Origin: Polyangiaceae bacterium
GTDB taxonomy: Bacteria; Myxococcota_A; Polyangia; Polyangiales; Polyangiaceae
Direction: 5' to 3'
DNA length: 64,000 nt
Assembly: GCA_025936115.1 (NCBI GenBank)
Contig: JAICTZ010000013.1
Coordinates: 148,594-212,593, forward strand
Shown here: piece by piece, positions 7,716 to 16,418 of the stretch
How positions within the stretch are numbered: the first letter of the stretch is position 1
Layout: every line of letters starts with the position of its first letter
Notes under the pieces: model-generated
What the model was told of the DNA's origin: nothing
The model's input: only the letters and a program-made list of their open reading frames with translations
Database searches by the model: none
Position numbers and translations under genes: made by a program

Positions 7716-8752
7716 CGGCCGTTCGCCGCGAGATCGGTCACCGTCGCACCGAGCCCGAGCTTCACGAGCCGGCGCGGGCGGCCGTGAGGCACGAGCTCGA
7801 AGATGCCCTCGACGTTGGCACAGTAGACGCGCTCGGCCACCGCGAGCGGCGAGCAGACGAAGTCCGCGGCGAGCGTCTGCTCGTCGCGCAAATCGGGCGA
7901 AAGGCAGCGCACGTCGCGCCCGTTACCGTCGTAGTAATAAAGTTCATGCTGCGCGACGAGCATCGAAGGTGCGCGGCCGCGGCGCGTGCTCGTCACGACC
8001 GGCGCGCCGCCCTGCGCGCGCACCCCGCCGATGCGCCACTCCGTCGGCGTCGGGCGCTCGACGAAGAAGATCCAATCGTTCAGCATGGCAGCGGCGTCGA
8101 GCGTTCCGGGTGACGCGTACGCCGTGAAGGCGCGTTTGCCCGCGACGCTCCCGAGGGAGAAGCGGCGGTCCTCGGAGCGCGCGACCCAGGCGAGCTCGTC
8201 TCCCGAGGAAACGAAGAACTCCGGGCGCAGAGCGAGCGCCGCGATGCGGTGATTCTTGCCGCTCTGCTTGGAGGCCTCTCGCACGGCCCCGTCGGACCAG
8301 AACACGAGCCCGTTGCGGGTCGCGCTCGCCCCGAATCCGAGCTCCACGGCCAGCGCTTCCGGCGCGCGCCCGGGTACCAACCGGTACGCGGCGTGACTCG
8401 TCAAGAGGAACGCAGCGTCGTCGTCGACCGCGAGTGAGGCTTGGTACGCCGACGTCGACAGCGAGAGCAGCGGCGTCGGCTCGGAGTGTTCGCTGCTCGC
8501 GGCGGCTTGCGGCGGGCCCGGCATCTCGCTGCCGACGGCGCTCGGTCGAGGCGCCGTCGCGGAGGGGGTGACGGCCGGCGCCGGGCGTGAATCCTCGGAT
8601 GCTGGCGGCCGGTCGCACGCGGCCAGACCGAGCGCCCCGGCGACGGCCAGGAGCGAGCAAACGACGGCAAACGGTGATGCCGCGACGGAATCGATATACT
8701 CAGGGGACTGCGCAGAGTGGACCCATCGATCAGCGGCAAGTTGGTTGGCCAT
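7634..8752 (-). CDS. Lipoprotein with predicted beta-propeller
   Basis: A 372-residue lipoprotein: hydrophobic segment and lipobox GLAAC, a Pro/Ser/Ala-rich linker (about residues 50-95), then repeated strands such as LAVDDDAAFLLTSHAAYRL, GNHRIAALAL, VFWSDGAVRE and DWIFFVERPT, the pattern of irregular six- or seven-bladed propellers common in myxobacterial surface proteins. No catalytic motif. The only possible start, ATG 8752, lies inside the divergent xylanase ORF, so the two 5' ends overlap by 36 bp. Specific function unknown. Confidence 0.75.
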   Translation of the reverse strand: MANQLAADRWVHSAQSPEYIDSVAASPFAVVCSLLAVAGALGLAACDRPPASEDSRPAPAVTPSATAPRPSAVGSEMPGPPQAAASSEHSEPTPLLSLSTSAYQASLAVDDDAAFLLTSHAAYRLVPGRAPEALAVELGFGASATRNGLVFWSDGAVREASKQSGKNHRIAALALRPEFFVSSGDELAWVARSEDRRFSLGSVAGKRAFTAYASPGTLDAAAMLNDWIFFVERPTPTEWRIGGVRAQGGAPVVTSTRRGRAPSMLVAQHELYYYDGNGRDVRCLSPDLRDEQTLAADFVCSPLAVAERVYCANVEGIFELVPHGRPRRLVKLGLGATVTDLAANGRHLFWIADAGADKLVVNALETTASPAP

Positions 8753-10099
8753 CGATACCTTCGGTCGCGGGTGGCTGGTCTAGCCTGGCTGACCCTCGTT
8801 GCTTGCGGGGGAAGTGGCACCGAAACTCCGAATCCGTCGCCAGCGCAGGGTGGATCAGGGGCCGGCGGCTCGGCAGGGGCTACCGTCGTCGCCGGTGCCG
8901 GCGCCATCGCGGGGGGAGCGCCGATGTCCGGGGCGGGTGGCGCCGGCGGCGGCACTTCCGGAGCCAACACGGGCGGTAGCGCCGCCGGTGGCGCGATGCA
9001 GGCGGGGTCGGGCGGCTCCGGTGTGACGGCCGGTTCGGCCGGAGCGGGAGGCTCCGCAGGAACGACCGGTCCCACGGGCGGTGGCGCCGGCGCGGGCGGT
9101 AGCGCCGGCGCGACGGGTGGCGCGGGCGCGGCCGGACTGGGCGGCGTGGCGGCGGGGGGTGCTGCGACGGCCGGCGCTGGCGGTCGGGGCGGCAGCGCGG
9201 GAGCGGCAGGCGGCGGTAAGTACCAGCTCGAGTTCGTCGGGAACATCACGACGAGCGACAACGTCGATACGGACGGCAAGACCTTTTCGAAGCACTGGGA
9301 TCAGATCACGCCCGAGAACGCCGGCAAGTGGGGATCGGTGCAGTCGAACGCCGGCGCGGCGTACAACTGGCGCGCGCTCGATACCATTTATGACTACACG
9401 GAGAAGGCCGGCATCACCTTCAAGGAGCACGCGTTCGTTTGGGGCAGTCAGCAACCCGGCGGCTCGATCGGCGAGGCGGACGTGAAGGCCTGGATGAAGG
9501 CCTTCTGCGACCGTTACCCGAATACCAAGGTGATCGACGTCGTGAACGAGCCCCCGCCGCACACGACGCCCTCGTACGCGAACGCGATCGGCGGCGGCAC
9601 GAACGGAACCTGGCAGTGGATCACGAACGCATTCGTTTGGGCGCGCGAGGCCTGTCCGAAAGCGGTGCTCGTCCTCAACGACTACAGCAACATCGAGTAC
9701 AAAGAGCATCAGGATCGCTACATCGCCATCGTGAAGGCGATTCAGGCCGCCGGCGCGCCGATCGACGCGGTGGGGGCGCAATCTCACGATCTCGACGACG
9801 AGGGGATGACGCTTGCGACGGTGAAGGGGTTCGTCGAGCACATGTATGCGGAGACGGGACTGCCCATCTACGTCACGGAGATGGACATCAACCAAACCGA
9901 CGACCAGGCCCAGCTCGCTTACTACCAGGACTACATCCCCTACTTCCGCGACTCGGGGGTCGTGAAGGGGATCACGATCTGGGGTTGGATCTACGGAAAG
10001 ACCTGGTCGGTCGCGCCGAACAGCGGCCTCGTGCGCAACGGTACGTCGCGGCCGGCGATGACGTGGCTCATGCAACAGCTCGGCCGTCCCGTGCCCTGA
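8717..10099 (+). CDS. GH10 endo-1,4-beta-xylanase, lipoprotein
   Basis: A 460-residue exported enzyme. Residues 1-35 give a signal peptide with lipobox TLVAC; about 36-170 is a Gly/Ala/Ser linker; about 172-460 is a complete GH10 barrel: HWDQITPENAGKWG, AGITFKEHAFVWGSQQP, then VIDVVNEPPP with acid/base Glu278, and LPIYVTEMDIN with nucleophile Glu388, ending GITIWGW. In this family the enzyme hydrolyses internal xylan bonds with retention. Lipid anchor and long linker suggest a cell-surface enzyme. The start at 8717 keeps the Arg residues of the signal peptide; no strong ribosome binding site is seen because the region is shared with the divergent gene. Confidence 0.92.
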   Translation: MDPSISGKLVGHRYLRSRVAGLAWLTLVACGGSGTETPNPSPAQGGSGAGGSAGATVVAGAGAIAGGAPMSGAGGAGGGTSGANTGGSAAGGAMQAGSGGSGVTAGSAGAGGSAGTTGPTGGGAGAGGSAGATGGAGAAGLGGVAAGGAATAGAGGRGGSAGAAGGGKYQLEFVGNITTSDNVDTDGKTFSKHWDQITPENAGKWGSVQSNAGAAYNWRALDTIYDYTEKAGITFKEHAFVWGSQQPGGSIGEADVKAWMKAFCDRYPNTKVIDVVNEPPPHTTPSYANAIGGGTNGTWQWITNAFVWAREACPKAVLVLNDYSNIEYKEHQDRYIAIVKAIQAAGAPIDAVGAQSHDLDDEGMTLATVKGFVEHMYAETGLPIYVTEMDINQTDDQAQLAYYQDYIPYFRDSGVVKGITIWGWIYGKTWSVAPNSGLVRNGTSRPAMTWLMQQLGRPVP

Positions 10100-10192
10100 T
10101 CGGGTGGCATGGACGGAACATTCTCGTGAGTACGAAGGAAAACGCCTCAATCCCTGGTCGTCACTCACGGGGTTGGGATCTAGGCTCGCGAC

Positions 10193-11380
10193 ATGGTCGC
10201 TCGCGCAACGCAAGACTCCCTCGATCTCGGCTGGGCCGACGAGCCCCACGCCGACACCGTTCAAAGCTCCGACCCACCGGCTGTGCCGCTCGACGATTCG
10301 AACGACGACGAGCCCACCCTCGTTGCTACTTTAGCGGCGGTTGCCGTCGTTCCCGCGACGCGCGCCGACATCGACACTGCTTCGGCAGTCGCGGCAGACA
10401 GCCCGGTGCTCGACGTGCGGGACGCCGTCCGCGAAGCGCTCGATGCGAGCGAAATCCACGACGCGAGCGACATCCACGAAGAAGGCGCGCGACTCACGGA
10501 GCCGGGCCTTGCGCCACCGCCCCCGACTTCGGCAGAAATCGCCGCGGCGGAGCTTGCCGCCGCAATGAGCGAAGCACCCGTCGTCGCGGCGGAACCGGCG
10601 CTCGTCGAGTCGCCTGTCATCGACACGCCGCGCACCGCGCCGCCCATCATGAACCCGCCACCCGTCGAGCTCGGACGCGCGGCCGCGGCCCCCGAACTCG
10701 CCGGCGCAGCGCCGGCCGAAGCGAGGCTTCACGCCAAGACATCGCAACCGGCGGCTGCAATACCTGCCGCGTCGATCCCGCCGGCGCCGATCGAGCGCGG
10801 GTTCTTCACGCCCAACTCGCTCGCGCCGAGTGCTCTCGACTGGAACGAGCTCGCGTCACCTAGCTTATTGGCGACGATGAAGCGCACCCGCCCGACGAGC
10901 GCCTGGACCGGCATCGGACTCGCCATCGCTGCCCTCACTTTCGCCGCCGGCATCGGCATCGGCCGCACGATGAACCCACCCGCGCTGCCGCCCGTCCCGG
11001 TGCCGGCGCCGTCGCCCGCGAGCGCGGCTGCCGGCTCGATGTCATCAATCCCCGCGACAGCTGCCACGGCGCAACTCCCCGCGGCTCCGGTCGCTCCGCC
11101 GAAGCCCCTCGCCCCGTTCGACCCCAACGCGGCGCGCGCCGCGCTCGACGACGCGGCCAACGCCGCCGCGACCTGCCGCATCACAGGCGATCCGAAAGGC
11201 ACCATCCCAACGACGGTCACCTTCGGCCCCTCTGGCAAGGTGTCGAACGTCGCGATCAATAGTTCCCGCTACGCGGGCACCAAGACGGCCAGCTGCGTCG
11301 CGGCGCGCCTGAATGAAGCGCGCGTCCCGGAGTTCAGCGGCTTTCCGGAGGCGCTCAAAAGAAGGGTCAGCGTGCGCTGA
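10193..11380 (+). CDS. One-span protein with TonB/AgmX-like C-terminal domain
   Basis: A 395-residue protein. Residues 1-230 are acidic/Ala/Pro-rich and probably disordered in the cytoplasm; one membrane span lies at about 240-262 (WTGIGLAIAALTFAAGIGIG) followed by a Pro-rich stretch; the last 90 residues (FDPNAARAALDDAANAAATC ... TVTFGPSGKVSNVAI ... ASCVAARLNEARVPEF) fit the TonB-C-like domain seen at the ends of myxobacterial AgmX/PglI-type proteins. Two Cys in that domain could form a disulfide. Likely spans the inner membrane with the C-domain in the periplasm. It lies alone downstream of the xylanase. Role in gliding or envelope energy transfer is only suggested by the domain. Confidence 0.7.
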   Translation: MVARATQDSLDLGWADEPHADTVQSSDPPAVPLDDSNDDEPTLVATLAAVAVVPATRADIDTASAVAADSPVLDVRDAVREALDASEIHDASDIHEEGARLTEPGLAPPPPTSAEIAAAELAAAMSEAPVVAAEPALVESPVIDTPRTAPPIMNPPPVELGRAAAAPELAGAAPAEARLHAKTSQPAAAIPAASIPPAPIERGFFTPNSLAPSALDWNELASPSLLATMKRTRPTSAWTGIGLAIAALTFAAGIGIGRTMNPPALPPVPVPAPSPASAAAGSMSSIPATAATAQLPAAPVAPPKPLAPFDPNAARAALDDAANAAATCRITGDPKGTIPTTVTFGPSGKVSNVAINSSRYAGTKTASCVAARLNEARVPEFSGFPEALKRRVSVR

Positions 11381-11386
11381 CCGCGC

Positions 11387-11410
11387 CTCAGGGTTCGAGT
11401 CCCGCCTGAG
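11387..11410. terminator. Hairpin between convergent genes (tRNA T-arm look-alike)
   Basis: CTCAGG ... CCTGAG, a 6-bp stem enclosing GGG-TTCGAGT-CCC, 6 nt past the stop at 11380 and between convergent genes. The inner part mimics a tRNA T-arm (GGTTCGAGTCCC) but no other tRNA arm is present. Terminator by position. Confidence 0.4.
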
Positions 11411-11480
11411 TAGTCCGGCAGGCTACGCGCTCTTCAGACATGGCGCGCGCAGCGAGTGATTTGCGGCGTCAGGCGAAATC

Positions 11481-12620
11481 TCAATAACCGTAACTGTAAC
11501 AGGAGTTGTAAACGGACGCGCAGATCGCGGGATAACAGTTGCGCGTCGTTTGGTAGGCGCAGCCGAAGGAGTCCGTCGTGCAACTCGCGAGAGTGTATTG
11601 GTCGAGGCATCCGGACGCACCGCAACTCGACGTGCACTCGCAAGCAGCGGTACCGGACGCGCCGACGACGCACGCCTGCCGAAGGCCACATGTTTGCGTC
11701 GTCGTCCAAGTCGGACATTGCCCGCTCTGCGCCATGCAGGTTTGCACGACGCCGTCCGCGCAGCGGGTGACGCCAACTGTGCAGGCGCTCGCCGGGCAAG
11801 TCACGCACGAACCGCTGATGCATGCCTGCCCGGCTGCGCACCCACCGCATGACAAGGACCCGCCGCAGCCGTCCGATATCGTGCCGCAGGTCGTGTTCTG
11901 GGCCGCGCATGTAGTCGGGCTGCAGCAGGTATTATTCGTGCACACCTGGTTACTGGCGCACGATCCGCACGAGAGGGTGCCTCCGCAGACCGGGATCGTG
12001 CCGCACGTCGCCTGCCGATTCACGCAGGTGACGCCGCAGGTACACGGTCCGTCATAGGTCATCGTGGCGGGGATCGTGGCGTACGTTGGCGCGCCGGACG
12101 TGGGTCCACCGCCTTGCAGCCAACCACTCCACGACGAAAAGCTACAGTAGTGCCCCGCGGAATTCGCATAATATCCGGTGCCGTTGCTGAAGAAGAAGCC
12201 ATTCGGCAGGCTCGGGGACCCAGTGGGCTTTGCGGTGCAGCCAGAGTAGGAGGTGCAATTCAGCAGAATGAGCGAACAGGGGTAGCTCGTGGTGATAGAA
12301 GTCGTGAGGATCGCAAATCCGGGGCCGCTGCTGTCGGAGTCGATATCGCAAGTGTTGGCATCTACGGCCATGCATCCGTTATCGTAGGTGCATAGATTCA
12401 TGAGACTTGGAGAAAAGTCACCGAGTTGCTGACACGGGATGGCGGTACCCGCGACGTTCGTGACCTGCGTCGTGCCGGTGCAGCGCGTGAGCGCCTCCTG
12501 CGAACGCCCGACGGCCTCGCCGGACAAAACCGACGAAGCCGCTGGATCGCCTCCTGACGATCCGCAGGAAAATGCAAAAAGCACGAACAAGACGAGCGGC
12601 CCGACCTTCGTTTTCGGCAT
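11481..12620 (-). CDS. Cys-rich lipoprotein with repeated Cys modules
   Basis: A 379-residue lipoprotein: hydrophobic lead and lipobox LFAFSC, then about 36 Cys. Two related modules of about 28 residues (CGTIPVCGGTLSCGSC with NQVC-x4-CC, and CGTISDGCGGSLSCGGC with GQAC-x4-C) are followed by C-x-G-x8-C-x3-C repeats to the end. The first 150 residues (FSPSLMNLCTYDNGC, NGFFFSNGTGYYANSAGHYC) do not match a family I recognise. Three ATGs in a row open the gene; the third (12620) is best spaced from AAGGGAG, the first is 12626. Probably disulfide-rich and surface exposed; function unknown. Confidence 0.75.
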   Translation of the reverse strand: MPKTKVGPLVLFVLFAFSCGSSGGDPAASSVLSGEAVGRSQEALTRCTGTTQVTNVAGTAIPCQQLGDFSPSLMNLCTYDNGCMAVDANTCDIDSDSSGPGFAILTTSITTSYPCSLILLNCTSYSGCTAKPTGSPSLPNGFFFSNGTGYYANSAGHYCSFSSWSGWLQGGGPTSGAPTYATIPATMTYDGPCTCGVTCVNRQATCGTIPVCGGTLSCGSCASNQVCTNNTCCSPTTCAAQNTTCGTISDGCGGSLSCGGCAAGQACISGSCVTCPASACTVGVTRCADGVVQTCMAQSGQCPTWTTTQTCGLRQACVVGASGTAACECTSSCGASGCLDQYTLASCTTDSFGCAYQTTRNCYPAICASVYNSCYSYGY

Positions 12621-12832
12621 CATCATCTCCCTTGGAGCAGTCCGGCAGCTCGTGAGACCGCCGCGGAGCACGCATGCTCGGATGATCACACTAAGCCGTT
12701 CAAGGGGGCGGGCGCGCCAGTTTGCGTTCGCGAACGCGCCAACAGGCGGGCCTGGATCCGGCGAGCGTCGAACTCCGTCTGCAAAAAGTGTAGGACTGGG
12801 CCTGGTCTCCCGCGAAGTGTCGACCACTCGTG

Positions 12833-12861
12833 TTGACACTCGGTTCTAAAACGAGGACTAT
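12833..12861 (+). promoter_or_regulatory. Sigma70-like promoter of the AraC gene with overlapping inverted repeat
   Basis: TTGACA (12833-12838), 17 bp, GACTAT (12856-12861), about 45 bp before the ATG at 12906. An inverted repeat AGTGTC / GACACT (12816-12840) overlaps the -35 box, which would suit repression or autoregulation. The -35 is perfect; the -10 is weak. Confidence 0.55.
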
Positions 12862-12905
12862 TTTCGCGTCGAGCGCTGCCGGAGAGGAGAGAAAGGGTCT
12901 AAGGG

Positions 12906-13616
12906 ATGCTGCCTAGTCTGAATCGGTCGGGAGCACCTCTCCTGATCGCGACGTTCTTTCCCAGCGTTACCGCTGCGGAGCTTCAAACTCACTTTCGAGA
13001 GATCGAGAGCGCCGCGGAGTCGCTCGGGAAAGTCGGAGTCGTCGTGGACTTGTCCGCTGCGCCGCGCTACTCGCGGACCCTCGTAAAAGTCGCCGCGACC
13101 GAGATGAATGCCCTCTTTCGTCGCAATGGTGAGAGGATCATTGCGGTCGCACACGTCATTCCGACTGCGCCGGCGAGGGCCCTCCTGTCGTCGGTCCAAT
13201 GGCTCGCGCCGCCCCCATTTCCAACCCTGGTGACAGCATCCTACGAAGACGGTAAGAGTTGGACCTCCGAGCAGTTGCAGCGAATCGTGACACACGCTGA
13301 GCTCGCGAAGGTGCGGGACGAGACGGCGCGAGCCGTCTCGGAGCATGCACCGCCGACGCTCGTGGCTATCGGACGACGTCTGGGAATGAGTCGCCGCACG
13401 CTGCAGCGAAGGCTCCATGAGCGCGGCGTGACCTTTGGCCAGATCGTCGACTCGGTCCGGCGCGAGGCAGCGCTGGCGGCGATCAAGCCGCCGACGCGGA
13501 TCTCAGTGCAAGAAGTGGCGCGAGCTTGCGGGTTCGAGGACCTCAAGTCCTTTCGTCGCGCGTTCCGCAAGTGGACAGGCCTATCGCCGACCGACTATCG
13601 CAGGCGCGGCAGCTGA
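12906..13616 (+). CDS. AraC-family transcriptional regulator
   Basis: A 236-residue regulator. Residues about 140-236 hold the two helix-turn-helix units of the AraC/XylS domain: LVAIGRRLGMSRRTLQRRLHERGVTF and VQEVARACGFEDLKSFRRAF followed by K-W-T-G-L-S-P-T-D-Y-R. The N-terminal 120 residues lack the cupin arm; instead they read VGVVVDLSAAPRYSRTLVKVAATEMNALFR, similar to the STAS-like/unassigned N-domain found in some regulators of this type. It converges on the GH26 gene, whose upstream palindrome shares the GTTGAC half-site with this gene's own promoter, so a local regulatory role is plausible but untested. Confidence 0.85.
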   Translation: MLPSLNRSGAPLLIATFFPSVTAAELQTHFREIESAAESLGKVGVVVDLSAAPRYSRTLVKVAATEMNALFRRNGERIIAVAHVIPTAPARALLSSVQWLAPPPFPTLVTASYEDGKSWTSEQLQRIVTHAELAKVRDETARAVSEHAPPTLVAIGRRLGMSRRTLQRRLHERGVTFGQIVDSVRREAALAAIKPPTRISVQEVARACGFEDLKSFRRAFRKWTGLSPTDYRRRGS

Positions 13617-13679
13617 CCGGTAGTGCTTTGCACGGCCGACGGAGGACGAGTGCCAGTTTCTCAGGGATGGCCAAGGGCT

Positions 13680-13698
13680 AAGCCCGGCGCGTGGGCTT
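13680..13698 (-). terminator. Hairpin at the end of the GH26 gene
   Basis: AAGCCC, 7-base loop, GGGCTT, immediately adjoining the leftward stop codon at 13698-13700. Six base pairs, no U-tract; positional call. Confidence 0.35.
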
Positions 13699-14957
13699 CA
13701 GGGGTTGAAGTAGGGGTCGGCGGCCATGCGTTTGAAGGCGGCCTCGCTCGCAGCCGAGGAGCTGATGCGCCAGTCCTGCTCCTTGTTCACGTCGAACCAG
13801 ACGACGGCGCGGATGAGCGGGAAGTCTTGTTCGAGGGTCGGTAGCATCGCGTCGATCCAGGCGCCCTTGTCGCCGCCCGTTTCCGACGACGACATCTCCC
13901 CAATGATGATGGGTTTCTGTTTGCCGGCGAGGAGCGGGTAGATGTCCTTGAAGACGTCGCGGAAGCTCTGCCAGTCGCCGCCCCCCCAGTTGTAACCGTC
14001 AACGCCAGTCCAATCCACGTACGCGTCGCCGGGGTAATAGTCGAGGGTGTGGCGGTTCGTGTTGTCGACGTCCGTGACGTTGGGACACCACGCCCACACC
14101 ACGTTCGTGGCGCCGGCAGCCGCGAAGAGGTCGTGGATGTGCCGGTAAGCATCGATGTATAGCGGGGCGTCGTTGCCACTCCATGCCTCATCGCCGTTCA
14201 TTTCAGCGGCGAAGTCGAGAAAAAATGGGACGGCGAGCTGCTTGGCGCTCGCGGCGCGGGCCTTGATCGTGGCGTCGAGACTGCCACTCACGATGTCGTG
14301 AAAATCGATGCCGTCCGGCTCCCAATTGACGAGTGGGATGCGGCCGGCGTCCAGGTCTTGTCGAGTCGCACCCTGTGTCCAGTCGTCGTCCCACGCCCAA
14401 TACGTGAGGTGTACCTTCAACGTGCGGCCGAGCTTGGTCGTCGTCGCAGCGATGCTCCCATCACCGTAATACTGCCCGAGCAACGCTCCGCTCGCAGGCA
14501 CGAGCGGGACGGGCGCCGTTTCGCCAGCGCCTCCCATCGATTGACCCGCGTCGCCAGCTGCCGCCGTGCCGGCGCCATCGCCACCGTCGGCGCCGTTGCC
14601 ACCAGCGCTCCGGCCAGCGCGCGCTCCGCTGCCCCCAGCGCGACCTCCCACCGAGCCAGGGTTTCCCGCGCTGGTGCCCCCGCTCGCACCGCCTGCTCCT
14701 CGACCGGCTCTAGCTCCGGCTGCGCCGCCCTGGGTCGCGCCCGCCGAGCTGCCGCCCCCCGAGTGCATCATTCCGCCGCCGCCGAGGTTTCCGGCTCCGC
14801 CTCCTCCGCCGCGCCCCGCGCCCCCGCTGAGCCCCGCCGTGCCGACCCCCGGCTTGCCACTGGTGTCGCCCGTGCTGCCACAGGCCGTCTGCACGAGCAC
14901 CCAGGCTGCGGCAACCACGCGTGTCAGGCATCGCTGCTCGAACGACCAATGGCTCAT
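13698..14957 (-). CDS. GH26 beta-mannanase-like lipoprotein
   Basis: A 419-residue exported enzyme: lipobox LVQTAC, a Gly/Ala-rich linker to about residue 135, then a GH26-type barrel. LGQYYGDGSI opens the domain; acid/base Glu252 lies in FFLDFAAEMNGDEAW and nucleophile Glu354 in PIIIGEMSSSE; VVWAWCPNV and YVDWTGVDGYNWG are typical GH26 strands. The family hydrolyses beta-1,4-mannan (some members beta-1,3-xylan or glucan), so exact substrate is open. The normal H-E-x-N-G is A-E-M-N-G here, so the His preceding the acid/base is replaced. Start 14957 has GAGGAG 5 nt upstream. A 16-bp palindrome lies 41 bp before the start. Confidence 0.85.
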   Translation of the reverse strand: MSHWSFEQRCLTRVVAAAWVLVQTACGSTGDTSGKPGVGTAGLSGGAGRGGGGGAGNLGGGGMMHSGGGSSAGATQGGAAGARAGRGAGGASGGTSAGNPGSVGGRAGGSGARAGRSAGGNGADGGDGAGTAAAGDAGQSMGGAGETAPVPLVPASGALLGQYYGDGSIAATTTKLGRTLKVHLTYWAWDDDWTQGATRQDLDAGRIPLVNWEPDGIDFHDIVSGSLDATIKARAASAKQLAVPFFLDFAAEMNGDEAWSGNDAPLYIDAYRHIHDLFAAAGATNVVWAWCPNVTDVDNTNRHTLDYYPGDAYVDWTGVDGYNWGGGDWQSFRDVFKDIYPLLAGKQKPIIIGEMSSSETGGDKGAWIDAMLPTLEQDFPLIRAVVWFDVNKEQDWRISSSAASEAAFKRMAADPYFNP

Positions 14958-14997
14958 GGGGCTCCTCGAGGTTCGATAACGAAAGCAGTAAGCGTAC

Positions 14998-15013
14998 GTC
15001 AACGCGCGTTGAC
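14998..15013. promoter_or_regulatory. 16-bp perfect palindrome upstream of the GH26 gene
   Basis: GTCAACGCGCGTTGAC, perfectly self-complementary, 41 bp upstream of ATG 14957. On the gene strand its right half ends in TTGACG, a possible -35 box, so a bound dimer would block or govern RNA polymerase. The neighbouring AraC gene promoter also contains GTTGAC. Confidence 0.55.
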
Positions 15014-15199
15014 AGACCAGGCTCGCTCGGGCCGAGTGGGTTTCGTGGGGCGCTACCTCAACACGACCGGTGAGCTGGCCGGACGCGGCGAGCTTCGCAT
15101 CATCGTCCCATCGCGCGGGGGTTCGCCGACCGGCGGTTCAAGTCGGTCGGGGCCCCTGGATGGCTGTTTCCAACGGATGCCTCGTCGATCAGGCATGAA

Positions 15200-15233
15200 G
15201 CACCCCTCCCCGCGTAGCACGATGGCGGGGTGC
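15200..15233 (-). terminator. Alternative GC hairpins after the GLUG gene
   Basis: Two mutually exclusive stems share the sequence: GCACCCC/GGGGTGC (7 bp) and CCCCGC/GCGGGG (6 bp). They lie about 31 nt past the stop of the leftward GLUG gene. Terminator by position; no U-tract. Confidence 0.35.
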
Positions 15234-15263
15234 GTGAAGGCAGAGCAGCTTTGAGCGCTACAA

Positions 15264-16418
15264 TTACCGCGGCTGAATGTTCGGCCCGGGCATGTTCAGG
15301 AGCACGTGATACTGGCTGCTGGTGCCCGCGGTCCAGGGCGGAGACGACCAGGTATTGTCGCCACAGCGGCCTTGGACGGTATCGGGCTCGCAGAAGACGC
15401 CCTGTATGACCGTGGTCGGCGACGTCAGCTCACCGGTCGTATAACCCACGACGCCCTGGGTAGCGTCGCCTGGGTAGTGGTGCAGGGATTGATCCAGTGT
15501 CCGATCGTAGAAGTTTTGAAGGAAGCGCCCTCCGCAGTTAGGCACCGTGCCGACTGATCCCGCCCAGCCGCCGTTCGGGTTCCAGTTCTGGTCGACCACG
15601 TTGCCCCGATAAATAGTCTTGTATAAAAGGAACTGTGTGTAACTCGGGACGCAATCCACTTGACCGACGATGCCGCCCACGGCCCCCCGGCCCGTGACGT
15701 TCCCGACGGCGTACACATCGTAAATGTCGGGGATGTCGGCGTAGCCGACCATTCCACCTGCAACGACTTGGTTCGCGGGGTCCGACGAGTTGGGATTCAC
15801 GGTCATCTGCGCGTAGCTCTCGTGGATGTCGATCCCCACGCCGTTGCTCTGGTTGGCTATTCCGACGAGACCACCGCTGTAGCTGACGGCCCCGCTGAGC
15901 GAGCCTTTTGCGTACGAACGATAGATGGTGCTCCCGTACGTCGACCCGACGAGACCGCCGGCGTACGCGGCGGAGACGTTCATGGTCACTTCCACTGCGC
16001 AGTTCTGAATGGTCGAGTCCCCCGCGCCATTCGCCAGCCCTCCGATGCCGCCGAACGCCCAACCACTGACCGTCATGCTCGTCAGCTTGAGATTCTTGAC
16101 GACGGCGCCCGTCATGTCGGCAAAGAGTCCTCCGCCGCTGACATTCAAATTCGAGATCGTATGGTTGCCGCCGTCGAAGGTACCGTTGAACGACTTCGGT
16201 GTCCAAGTCTGTCCCGCTGCATTGATGTTCGCCGTCAACGTGTAACTTCCGGTCGTCCCGAGTTTGGTGACGAGATCGTTCCAGTTCGTGATGCTGGTGC
16301 TGCCTAGCGCTTCTTGCGCGTGCTCGGTCGGCTCGTCGGGAGCCACCGCGCCGCAGCCGAAGCTGCCGAGAATCGCGGACGTGAACGAGAGACGGATCGC
16401 TGCTTTGCACAGTTTCAT
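15264..16418 (-). CDS. GLUG-repeat lipoprotein
   Basis: A 384-residue lipoprotein (lipobox LGSFGC). A short lead with ITNWNDLVTKLGTTGSYTLTANIN and TWTPKSFNGTFDGGNHTISN is the standard N-terminal cap of GLUG-type beta-solenoid proteins. Repeats follow: GGIGGLANGAG, AGGLVGSTYGSTI, SGGLVGIANQ, AGGMVGYAD and VGGIVGQVD, each G-G-L/I-V-G core one solenoid turn. GLUG repeats occur in bacterial adhesins and IgA-peptidase-like surface proteins. No peptidase motif is present here, so a surface adhesin role is the best guess. Start 16418 opens the signal peptide and follows GGGAA. Confidence 0.8.
   Translation of the reverse strand: MKLCKAAIRLSFTSAILGSFGCGAVAPDEPTEHAQEALGSTSITNWNDLVTKLGTTGSYTLTANINAAGQTWTPKSFNGTFDGGNHTISNLNVSGGGLFADMTGAVVKNLKLTSMTVSGWAFGGIGGLANGAGDSTIQNCAVEVTMNVSAAYAGGLVGSTYGSTIYRSYAKGSLSGAVSYSGGLVGIANQSNGVGIDIHESYAQMTVNPNSSDPANQVVAGGMVGYADIPDIYDVYAVGNVTGRGAVGGIVGQVDCVPSYTQFLLYKTIYRGNVVDQNWNPNGGWAGSVGTVPNCGGRFLQNFYDRTLDQSLHHYPGDATQGVVGYTTGELTSPTTVIQGVFCEPDTVQGRCGDNTWSSPPWTAGTSSQYHVLLNMPGPNIQPR

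Larger units (their letters stand above)
14958..15263. other. Intergenic region between GLUG and GH26 genes
   Basis: No gene seen in 306 bp. It contains the 16-bp palindrome at 14998-15013 near the GH26 start and overlapping GC hairpins at 15200-15233 (GCACCCC/GGGGTGC, or alternatively CCCCGC/GCGGGG), about 30 nt after the GLUG stop, probably its terminator. Confidence 0.5.

Noticed and set aside
11387..11410. tRNA-like GGTTCGAGTCCC sequence
   Set aside because: Only the T-arm pattern is present; no acceptor, D or anticodon arm fits around it, and the outer CTCAGG/CCTGAG pairing is better explained as a hairpin between convergent genes.
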